DNA of 16,240 nucleotides from an uncultured Clostridia bacterium (GTDB taxonomy: Bacteria > Bacillota > Clostridia > Lachnospirales > CAG-274): the NCBI GenBank assembly GCA_947589405.1, contig CANQBT010000037.1, positions 1-16,240 on the forward strand, written 5' to 3'. Below, one piece after another: positions 7,256 to 15,253 of the stretch. Position numbers and translations under genes: made by a program. The number at the start of each line of letters is the position of its first letter. The first letter of the stretch is position 1. Under the pieces are notes generated by a model, which had not been told where the DNA came from, did not search any database, and saw only the letters and a program-made list of their open reading frames with translations.

Positions 7256-8498
7256 AATACTGCTTATAGTAATAATAGTCCTTGTAGTGGCAGCAATTAT
7301 AGTTAATATAGTAATGGGGAACAAGGTAAACTCCAATGACATTGCCGACCTTGTACAAAGAGATACAAACGAGGCTGTCAAAAACATGGCGGATATAATA
7401 AACAGCAATCAGACCCTTGTAAATCAGCTTATAAGCGATAAGCTCAGCACACTTGATAAGAATATAAATACTCAGCAGGAAAATCTTAGAAATTCCGTTT
7501 CTAATTCCATAACAAATTTTTCAATGGAAAATGAGCAGAAGCTTGACGGTATAAGAAAGACTGTTGCGGAAAGTCTTGAATCCATACGTACGGACAATAA
7601 TAAAAGACTTGACGATATGAGGGGAATAGTAGACGAAAAGCTTCAAAGGACTCTTGACGAGAAGGTAAGCGAATCCTTTAAGCTTGTAAGCGACAGACTT
7701 GACAAGGTGCATAAGGGACTTGGAGAAATGCAGGAGCTTGCCAAAGGCGTAGGCGACCTTAAAAAGGTGCTTTCAAATGTAAAGACAAGAGGTATAGCAG
7801 GAGAAATACAGCTGGGCGCAATACTCAGGGAAATATTATCCCCCGAACAGTATGCCGAAAATGTAGCTGTAAAGCCAAATTCAAGAGAAACGGTGGAATT
7901 TGCCGTAAAGCTTCCGGGAAAAGACAGCACCGTATGGCTGCCTATAGATTCAAAATTTCCGGGAGATACATATGAGGCTCTTGCAGACGCCTATGAGGAA
8001 GGGGATAAAAGCGCTGTAGAAGCCTGCGCTAAAAATCTTGAGAGAAGAATACTTTCAGAGGCAAAGGATATAAGCACAAAGTATATCGAGCCGCCTTATA
8101 CCACCGAATTTGCCATTATGTTCCTTCCCTTTGAAGGTCTTTATGCAGAGGTGGTAAACAGAGGACTTGTAGAAAGACTCCAGAGAGAATACAAGGTGAA
8201 CATAGCAGGTCCCAGCACTATGGCGGCCATGCTCAACTCTCTCCAAATGGGATTTAAAACATTGGCAATACAGAAGAGAAGCTCTGAGGTATGGGAGATA
8301 TTATCTGCCGTGAAAACAGAGTTCGACAAGTTTGATAAAATACTTGTTTCCGTACAGAACAGTCTTGAAAAAACAAATAATGAGATCGGCACTCTTGTAG
8401 GCACAAGGACAAGAGCAATAAAGCGCAAGCTCAGGGAGGTATCGGTTCTTGACGGGGACAGAGCGGAAAAAATACTGGATACCGAAGATGAATATTAA
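7245..8498 (+). CDS. rmuC: DNA recombination protein RmuC
   Basis: This 417-residue protein has the RmuC architecture. A single N-terminal hydrophobic helix (residues ~2-24) precedes a long coiled-coil region (~50-175). The conserved RmuC domain begins near NVKTRGIAGEIQLGAILREIL (~178-198) and continues through EFAVKLPGKDS, LPIDSKFPGDTYEAL, FAIMFLPFEGLYAEV and GPSTMAAMLNSLQMGFKTLAI. RmuC limits recombination at inverted repeats in E. coli and carries a predicted restriction-endonuclease-like fold. Its biochemistry remains poorly defined. The ATG at 7245 overlaps the end of deoC, which argues for translational coupling. It is the last gene of this operon; no clear terminator follows before the next promoter at 8520. 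The N-terminal helix suggests it is membrane-tethered. Confidence 0.95.
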   Translation: MIIEILLIVIIVLVVAAIIVNIVMGNKVNSNDIADLVQRDTNEAVKNMADIINSNQTLVNQLISDKLSTLDKNINTQQENLRNSVSNSITNFSMENEQKLDGIRKTVAESLESIRTDNNKRLDDMRGIVDEKLQRTLDEKVSESFKLVSDRLDKVHKGLGEMQELAKGVGDLKKVLSNVKTRGIAGEIQLGAILREILSPEQYAENVAVKPNSRETVEFAVKLPGKDSTVWLPIDSKFPGDTYEALADAYEEGDKSAVEACAKNLERRILSEAKDISTKYIEPPYTTEFAIMFLPFEGLYAEVVNRGLVERLQREYKVNIAGPSTMAAMLNSLQMGFKTLAIQKRSSEVWEILSAVKTEFDKFDKILVSVQNSLEKTNNEIGTLVGTRTRAIKRKLREVSVLDGDRAEKILDTEDEY

Positions 8499-8519
8499 TT
8501 AAAATTTGTGCCGTCACAC

Positions 8520-8548
8520 TTGAATAAATTGAATAATTATGCTATTAT
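8520..8548 (+). promoter_or_regulatory. Sigma-A promoter of the secreted-protein cassette, extended -10
   Basis: TTGAAT (8520-8525), a 17-nt spacer and TATTAT (8543-8548), with TGC just upstream forming an extended -10. Transcription would start near 8555, upstream of the strong RBS AGGAGG (8570-8575) and the ATG at 8584. A second TTGAAT at 8529-8534 has no well-spaced partner. The promoter separates this cassette from rmuC. Confidence 0.65.
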
Positions 8549-8583
8549 ATACAATAGGATAATTTTTAAAGGAGGATAAAACC

Positions 8584-10134
8584 ATGAAGAAACTTATGGC
8601 AAAGTTAGCAGCTTTTGTTTTTGTTATGGCTGTATCTGTAGGGATCAGTATTACTGCGGCTTCTGCGGCAGAATATAAGTTCACCGATTCTCTTCAGGGT
8701 CAGGTAATATACAGCGATACATACTTGGGTACAGGCGATTATTTTACCGTTGTAACAGGCGGAAATACAATGCAGGTAGACCAGACATACAGGAGAGAAT
8801 ATGTATATGACAAGACCCTTCCCGAAGGCAGCCGTATAACACAGCTTCCCGTAGAGGACGCATTTGAATTCAGACTTAAAACAACAGGTACCGGCAACAA
8901 GACAAGAAGGGCAGTTTCATTTACTACAGCGACAGATAATGCCACGCTTACCATATATGCGGTAAATGGTTCAGGCGCACCTGAAAATGCCCAAAGAAGC
9001 ATGACAGTTGAAGGTCCTTCAGGCTTTACTGCCGTAGAGGGCTTATGTCAAGGCTCCAATACAGAGCTTTATAACGGCAGAAATGTAGGTGTTGCTCGTA
9101 AGGAAACAGTTGATCTGGGTCCGGCAGGCACATATTACATCTATTCTCCCGACGGTTCCTTCAGTATTTATGAGCTTATAGTTGAAGACGGAGATGATCC
9201 CGTTCAATACTGGGCGCCTGCATCTCCTGCAACGCCTTCTACAACAACGGCATATCCCTCTGACTCAGACGGATTTGTTTATCACATCACCAATGCTAAA
9301 AACTTAAATGACGTAAGGGATTTCAATGCACAATTCAATGTGCAAAATCACAATGGCGTCACCAATAGCGAAAGAATAAGATTGGGAGAAGCGGCATATC
9401 CGAATATTGACACAGCCGATGCCACTATAGAAAACAACGGCTTTATTACATTTGACTATGCCGATGAAGATGCTGCCGGATTCAAGATAAGAGTAGTTGC
9501 TGCATCAAGCGGCTCCGATACCACAAGAGATGTTTATCTGGGAACATATGAGGACGGCGAATTTACGGAAATAGGTGTGGGTACGGCAGTAGGCAACACA
9601 GGCACAAATCTTGTATTTGATATTCCGGCAGGCGGAAGCACAGATACTATAACATATGCCGTATATGTAAAGCCGAGAGAGGTCAATGGAGAATTGAAGC
9701 CGGCTCAGAACACCGATATAAAGAATATAGAAATTCTCCTATACGGCGATTATTATACAACTCCATATCTGACGCTTGATGCTCCTGTGGTAGAAGGCAA
9801 TGCCCTTACCGTCACAGGCAGATTCAATGATTTCAGCGGAAACGCCTTTGAGATCTCCGATATATGGATAGAAGCTACTTCACCTCAGGAAACACCTGAA
9901 GCAGCTAAGTGGAAGGGTCCCAATCCGGTAGTATATCTTAATGAGGAGGGCGGCGGTGTAGTTTCATTTAAGGCATACTTTGTCGATGAAAGTAAAAATG
10001 ACACTATACCCGAAACAAGCGTTAAGCTTCAGGCTCATGCAACATACGGAACGCCGGAGGACGGAGCAGACGATTTTGCACCATATATTCCGCCAACAGA
10101 AATTATATCAAATGCTGTAAAATATACAAAGTAA
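8584..10134 (+). CDS. Secreted beta-rich protein of unknown function
   Basis: This 516-residue protein has a typical Sec signal peptide: basic MKKLMAKL, a hydrophobic core, and an ASA-A cleavage site near residues 26-29. The mature protein is acidic, rich in Thr, Gly, Asp and Tyr, and has no cysteine-rich, catalytic, transmembrane or LPXTG-type anchoring segment that I can see. Three parts can be guessed. Residues ~30-205 contain NATLTIYAVNGSG and later AGTYYIYSPDGSFSIYELIV, a pattern resembling the small beta-sandwich modules attached to secreted polysaccharide-degrading enzymes in Clostridia (from memory). Residues ~225-385 form a second beta-rich domain. Residues ~390-516 look Ig-like. A carbohydrate-binding or surface role is an inference. 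It has its own promoter, an AGGAGG RBS, and is followed after 18 nt by a leader-like peptide gene. Its isoleucine codons are less ATA-biased (15 of 27) than those of deoC. Confidence 0.85.
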   Translation: MKKLMAKLAAFVFVMAVSVGISITAASAAEYKFTDSLQGQVIYSDTYLGTGDYFTVVTGGNTMQVDQTYRREYVYDKTLPEGSRITQLPVEDAFEFRLKTTGTGNKTRRAVSFTTATDNATLTIYAVNGSGAPENAQRSMTVEGPSGFTAVEGLCQGSNTELYNGRNVGVARKETVDLGPAGTYYIYSPDGSFSIYELIVEDGDDPVQYWAPASPATPSTTTAYPSDSDGFVYHITNAKNLNDVRDFNAQFNVQNHNGVTNSERIRLGEAAYPNIDTADATIENNGFITFDYADEDAAGFKIRVVAASSGSDTTRDVYLGTYEDGEFTEIGVGTAVGNTGTNLVFDIPAGGSTDTITYAVYVKPREVNGELKPAQNTDIKNIEILLYGDYYTTPYLTLDAPVVEGNALTVTGRFNDFSGNAFEISDIWIEATSPQETPEAAKWKGPNPVVYLNEEGGGVVSFKAYFVDESKNDTIPETSVKLQAHATYGTPEDGADDFAPYIPPTEIISNAVKYTK

Positions 10135-10152
10135 CATTAAGGAGGAAATTTT

Positions 10153-10281
10153 ATGAAAAAGATATATACAAAACCATATATTGAAATTACTGAAATTAAG
10201 TCCGACGATGTTATGGTGGTAAGCGGCTTTTCAAAAAAGTTTCAATTTTATGGCGGACGAAATGAAATAAGTGAGTTTTAA
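10153..10281 (+). CDS. 42-aa peptide with YxxPxIEI leader-like motif
   Basis: A strong RBS (AAGGAGG, ending at 10145) precedes the ATG at 10153. The peptide begins MKKIYTKPYIEITEIKSDD, continues with VMVVSGF and ends in NEISEF. It has a basic N-terminus, a YxxPxIEI motif and an acidic DDV...SG segment. It has no hydrophobic signal core and no cysteine. The YxxP-hydrophobic pattern near the N-terminus resembles leader regions of lasso-type RiPP precursors and many small Clostridia peptides that I recall only as hypothetical proteins. No maturation enzyme, transporter or recognition-element gene is visible in this window, so a RiPP assignment is speculative. It is co-oriented with and 18 nt from the secreted-protein gene, and a hairpin follows 10 nt after its stop, so the two probably form one transcript. 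Confidence 0.65.
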   Translation: MKKIYTKPYIEITEIKSDDVMVVSGFSKKFQFYGGRNEISEF

Positions 10282-10291
10282 TAAGTAAAAT

Positions 10292-10334
10292 AAGCTGTCG
10301 CATTGTGATCGGAGAGATCATAATGCGGCAGCTT
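10292..10334. terminator. 19-bp hairpin between the secreted cassette and metK
   Basis: The arms 10292-10310 and 10316-10334 pair over 19 positions (two G-U wobbles on the + strand RNA) around a five-base loop GGAGA. The + side continues TTACTTGATTT. The - side reads into TATTTTACTTATT, which is the better U-tract. It lies 10 nt after the peptide stop and about 157 nt beyond the metK stop, so it probably ends both convergent transcripts. The outer arms AAGCTG/CAGCTT match those of the hairpin at 3651-3684. Confidence 0.8.
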
Positions 10335-10490
10335 TACTTGATTTGGGGTGGATTTTTTAATATCGACTCTATTAAGCTAAAAGATTTGTTTATCAGATCA
10401 GTAAACTTTTCGTCAGCCTTTTATGTTACTATTTCCCCTGTCGATAACCAACAAAGTCTGAACCATATTATTTAAATGTATCTACACCCA

Positions 10491-11663
<1,173 letters not shown>

Positions 11664-11720
11664 CTGAATTCCTCCTTGTTTATCAGCTTTATCATAACTG
11701 CTCTTATTTTCGGAAAATGT

Positions 11721-11746
11721 AATAAAAAAAGCCTTTATAAAGGCTT
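11721..11746 (-). terminator. Riboswitch-controlled terminator upstream of metK
   Basis: An 18-nt perfect palindrome (plus 11729-11746, AAGCC...GGCTT) is followed on the - strand by a run of seven U residues, then ATTAC (plus 11716-11728). It lies between the SAM-I aptamer and the metK RBS, where S-box expression platforms normally have their terminator. Confidence 0.85.
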
Positions 11747-11755
11747 ATTCTAAAA

Positions 11756-11853
11756 TCTCATCTTTCGGAATAAACCGCAGGAATTGGCACCGTTGTCTTA
11801 ATGACCGGTTGCCGGGCTTCATAGGGCCTGTCCCTCCACCTCTCTTGATAAGG
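11756..11853 (-). promoter_or_regulatory. SAM-I (S-box) riboswitch controlling metK
   Basis: Reading the - strand, the sequence contains the S-box core in order: CTTATCAAGAGAGGTGGAGG (5' P1/P2 with kink-turn), GACAGGCCC, then AGCCCGGCAACC (P2/P3 junction). These are followed by GGTGCCAATTCC (P3/J3-4), a CGG...CCG P4 stem, and CCGAAAGATGAGA (3' P1). These are the most conserved elements of SAM-I aptamers. Binding of SAM should stabilise P1 and let the downstream palindromic terminator (11721-11746) form, switching metK off. An additional ATTCTAA (plus 11874-11880, rc of TTAGAAT) upstream can pair with the segment just before the terminator (plus 11747-11753), and could extend P1 or act in the switch. 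Confidence 0.97.
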
Positions 11854-11875
11854 CAATATTCTTTTTACATATATT

Positions 11876-11904
11876 AGAATAGCATTAATATACTCCTTTG
11901 TCAA
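11876..11904 (-). promoter_or_regulatory. Sigma-A promoter of metK
   Basis: On the - strand, a perfect -35 TTGACA (plus 11899-11904), a 17-nt spacer ending in TGC, and TATTCT (plus 11876-11881) make a strong extended -10 promoter. Transcription should start near 11869, about 16 nt before the SAM-I aptamer. Confidence 0.85.
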
Positions 11905-11969
11905 GAGCAAGGGATCTTTTATTCACACTTATGGCTTAAAATCCATAAATATCGGCTTTGACATCAGGC

Positions 11970-12010
11970 AAAAATATAGGCAGTTAAGACGCTTATGCTT
12001 AACTGCCTAT
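11970..12010 (-). terminator. Intrinsic terminator of carAB
   Basis: A 13-bp perfect stem (plus 11976-11988 with 11998-12010, ATAGGCAGTTAAG and its complement) closes a 9-nt loop. On the - strand it is followed by ATTTTTG. It starts 25 nt past the carB stop codon and lies upstream of the metK promoter, isolating the two transcripts. Confidence 0.9.
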
Positions 12011-12034
12011 TTATACATGGCTTTTTGTAATGGC

Positions 12035-15000
12035 TTACTTCCTCATATCTCTGTTTATATCGAATATATCCAGCTTGCTTTCGTCAATGTGCTTTTCCAT
12101 AACGTTGACCATAGCGTTGAAGGTATCCATAGCGGTTATAAGAGTAACTGAGCTTTCTACAGCCGTTCTTCTTATTTTGAAGCCATCGCTCTTTTTATTG
12201 TTTGCCTTTTTGGGAATATCCACAATAAGGTCTACAACACCGCTTCTTATGGTATCTATAATATTCGGAACGCCCTCGCTTATCTTCTTGACAAGCTTGC
12301 AGTCAATGCCTGCTTCTTTAAGCGCCCTTGCGGTACCCTTTGTAGCTATGAAGTTGCAGCCTAAGTTCTTGCATCTCTTGGCTATTTCCACAAAGGCCTC
12401 ATGGTCCTTGCTTCCTACTGTGGCAATAATTGTGCTGCCTGCTTTGGGTATAGTCATTCCCGCTGCCATAAAGCCCTTGTAAAGAGCGTTTTCAAGATTG
12501 TAGCCTACGCCAAGCACCTCGCCTGTAGACCTCATTTCGGGTCCTAAGCTTACCTCTACCTGAGGAAGCTTTTCTGTAGAGAATACAGGTACCTTGACTG
12601 CCACTACCTCAGGTTCGTCACATATGCCTGTGCCGTAGCCCATATCCGCCAGCTTTTCGCCAAGCATTACTCTGGTAGCTATATCTATGACAGGAACGCC
12701 CGTTACCTTTGTGATATAAGGCACCGTTCTGGAGGAACGAGGATTTACCTCTATTATATTCAGCTCACCCTTGAAATCTATGAACTGTATATTTATCATA
12801 CCTATTACCTTAAGGGCAACGGATATTTTCTTTGTGACGTCCATTATCTGATGTTTCATATCATCGGATATATTCTGCGGAGGATATATTGAGATACTGT
12901 CGCCTGAGTGAACGCCTGCTCTTTCAAGATGCTCCATTATACCGGGTATATATACATCGGTACCGTCGCATATGGCGTCGACCTCTATTTCTCTTCCGCA
13001 AAGGTATCTGTCTATAAGCACAGGATTTTTGCTGTCCTTTTCAAAGGCGTCTGCAAGGTACATTTTAAGCTGATCGTCGTTGTATGTTATCTCCATGCCC
13101 TGACCGCCTAATACATAGCTTGGTCTTACAAGCACAGGGAAGCCAAGCCTTTCAGCTGTTTCTATACCCTCTGCTACCGACCATACGCCCTTGCCCTTAG
13201 GTCTTGAAATACCGAGAGTTTCAAGTACCGCATCGAATTTTTCTCTGTCCTCAGCTTCGTCTATCTGCTCGGGAAGAGTACCGAGTATAGGTATATGCAT
13301 TTCGTCAAAGAAGTTGGCAAGCTTTATAGCTGTCTGACCGCCGAACTGAAGTATTACTCCGTCAGGCTTTTCAAGCTCTACCACATTGAGAACGTCCTCC
13401 TCCGTAAGAGGCTCAAAATACAGCTTGTCGGCTGTGTCAAAGTCTGTAGATACTGTTTCGGGATTGTTGTTTACTATTATGGTTTCGATACCTGCTTTCT
13501 TAAGAGCCATTATACAATGAACAGAGCAGTAGTCAAACTCTATACCCTGACCTATCCTTATAGGACCTGAGCCTATGACCATTACCTTCTTCCTGTTGCT
13601 TACTACGACCTCGTTTTCGCTGTCATAGCTGGAATAGTAGTACGGAGTCACGGCCTCAAATTCGCCTGCGCAGGTATCTACCATCTTAAACACAGGCATA
13701 ATATCCCATTTCTTGCGAAGAGCATATATATCGGGAGGAGTACAGCCGACAAAACGGCTTATAGCCTTGTCGGAGAAGCCCTTCTCCTTGAAATAGGTAA
13801 GGCTTTCCTCTGTAAAGTCCTCCAGCTTCATTGTCTTTAATTCCTCTTCCATTTCAACAAGGTTTGCTATCTTGTGAACAAAGAAAAGATCCATTCCTGT
13901 TATCTGGCATATTTTCTCTACCTTATATCCACGTCTAATCATTTCCGCCATATCGAAAAGTCTTTCGTCATCGGGAGTCACAACTCTCTTTTTAAGAGTT
14001 TCCAGATCCCTTGCTGATGAGGACTTTCTTTCAAGACCGTACTGACCTATTTCAAGAGAACGCACGCCCTTTAAAAGAGCGGCTTCAAAGCTCTTGCCTA
14101 TAGACATTATCTCGCCTGTTGCCATCATCTTGGTACCAAGTGTTCTCTTGGCGCCGAAGAATTTATCAAAGGGCCATCTTGGGAATTTAAGCACAACATA
14201 GTCTATAGTAGGCTCAAAGCAGGCAAATGTCTTTCCCGTTACGGCATTTTTGATCTCGTCAAGATTATAGCCTAATGCTATCTTAGCGCCTACCTTTGCT
14301 ATAGGATAGCCTGTTGCCTTTGATGCAAGGGCAGAGGAACGGCTCACTCTGGGATTTATCTCTATAACGGCATAGTTGTAGCTGTTGGGATCAAGGGCAA
14401 ACTGTACGTTACAGCCGCCTTTTATCTCTATTGAATTTATGATGTTGATAGCTGCGCTTCTCAGCATCTGATATTCTCTGTCCGAAAGTGTCTGAGCAGG
14501 AGCAACTACTATGCTGTCGCCTGTATGTACGCCTACAGGGTCGACATTTTCCATACTACATACCGTTATACAGTTGCCTGCACCGTCACGCATTACTTCA
14601 AACTCTATTTCCTTCCAGCCTGCAATGCTCTTTTCTATAAGCACCTGTCCGACTCTTGATAAATGAAGTCCCTGAGTACATATTTCTCTTAGCTCAGCTT
14701 CGTCATGAGCAATACCGCCGCCTGTACCGCCTAACGTATAGGCAGGTCTTACTATAACGGGATAGCCTATGCTCTGTGCAAAATCTATGGCGGAATCCAC
14801 GTCAGTAACTATATCGCTTTCAACTATAGGCTGATTTGTCCTCTCCATAAGACGCTTGAAGCTGTCTCTGTCCTCGCCTTCTTTAATGGATTCTATGGAA
14901 GTGCCTATTACCTTTACATGGTATTTGTCAAGTATTCCTCTGTCGTAAAGCTCACAGCTCAGATTAAGACCTGTCTGACCGCCCATGCCTGCTATAATGC

Positions 15001-15253
15001 TGTCAGGGTGCTCCTTTGCTATTACCTTTTCAAGAAAATCTATTGTAAGGGGTTCTATATAGGTGTAATGAGCCATGCCTAAGTCAGTCATTATGGTAGC
15101 GGGATTTGAATTGACAAGTACGACTTCAATACCCTCTTCTTTTATTGACTGGCAAGCCTGTGTGCCCGAATAGTCAAACTCTGCCGCCTGACCTATAACT
15201 ATAGGACCTGAGCCTATTACCAGTACTTTTTTAATGGAATTATCTCTTGGCAT
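12035..15253 (-). CDS. carB: Carbamoyl-phosphate synthase large subunit
   Basis: CarB, with CarA, makes carbamoyl phosphate from ammonia derived from glutamine, bicarbonate and two ATP; this feeds pyrimidine and arginine synthesis. The 1072 residues match the E. coli length (1073). The protein is the usual internal duplication. The first half begins IKKVLVIGSGPIVIGQAAEFDYSG, with an ATP-grasp RPAYTLGGTGGGI. The second half begins near residue 560 (KVMVIGSGPIRIGQGIEFDY), with RPSYVLGGQGMEI. The C-terminal ~130 residues form the MGS-like allosteric domain (IIATVGSKDHEAF, then FIATKGTARALKEAG). ENVDPVGVHTGDSIVVAPAQTL and EINPRVSRSSALASKATG are also family hallmarks. The ATG at 15253 follows GAGGAGGTG and overlaps carA by 14 nt, giving likely translational coupling. 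The regulatory region of this operon lies beyond the window. Confidence 0.99.
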   Translation of the reverse strand: MPRDNSIKKVLVIGSGPIVIGQAAEFDYSGTQACQSIKEEGIEVVLVNSNPATIMTDLGMAHYTYIEPLTIDFLEKVIAKEHPDSIIAGMGGQTGLNLSCELYDRGILDKYHVKVIGTSIESIKEGEDRDSFKRLMERTNQPIVESDIVTDVDSAIDFAQSIGYPVIVRPAYTLGGTGGGIAHDEAELREICTQGLHLSRVGQVLIEKSIAGWKEIEFEVMRDGAGNCITVCSMENVDPVGVHTGDSIVVAPAQTLSDREYQMLRSAAINIINSIEIKGGCNVQFALDPNSYNYAVIEINPRVSRSSALASKATGYPIAKVGAKIALGYNLDEIKNAVTGKTFACFEPTIDYVVLKFPRWPFDKFFGAKRTLGTKMMATGEIMSIGKSFEAALLKGVRSLEIGQYGLERKSSSARDLETLKKRVVTPDDERLFDMAEMIRRGYKVEKICQITGMDLFFVHKIANLVEMEEELKTMKLEDFTEESLTYFKEKGFSDKAISRFVGCTPPDIYALRKKWDIMPVFKMVDTCAGEFEAVTPYYYSSYDSENEVVVSNRKKVMVIGSGPIRIGQGIEFDYCSVHCIMALKKAGIETIIVNNNPETVSTDFDTADKLYFEPLTEEDVLNVVELEKPDGVILQFGGQTAIKLANFFDEMHIPILGTLPEQIDEAEDREKFDAVLETLGISRPKGKGVWSVAEGIETAERLGFPVLVRPSYVLGGQGMEITYNDDQLKMYLADAFEKDSKNPVLIDRYLCGREIEVDAICDGTDVYIPGIMEHLERAGVHSGDSISIYPPQNISDDMKHQIMDVTKKISVALKVIGMINIQFIDFKGELNIIEVNPRSSRTVPYITKVTGVPVIDIATRVMLGEKLADMGYGTGICDEPEVVAVKVPVFSTEKLPQVEVSLGPEMRSTGEVLGVGYNLENALYKGFMAAGMTIPKAGSTIIATVGSKDHEAFVEIAKRCKNLGCNFIATKGTARALKEAGIDCKLVKKISEGVPNIIDTIRSGVVDLIVDIPKKANNKKSDGFKIRRTAVESSVTLITAMDTFNAMVNVMEKHIDESKLDIFDINRDMRK

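Noticed and set aside
10381..10408. Inverted repeat GTTTA...TAAAC around TCAGATCAG.
   Set aside because: Only five base pairs pair cleanly and no U-tract or gene start is next to it; not distinguishable from chance in AT-rich DNA.
12030..12482. A 150-codon hydrophobic open frame on the + strand opposite the 3' end of carB.
   Set aside because: Antisense to the MGS-like domain of carB; the low-complexity Ser/Leu/Ile composition is what a complementary strand of such a gene gives.
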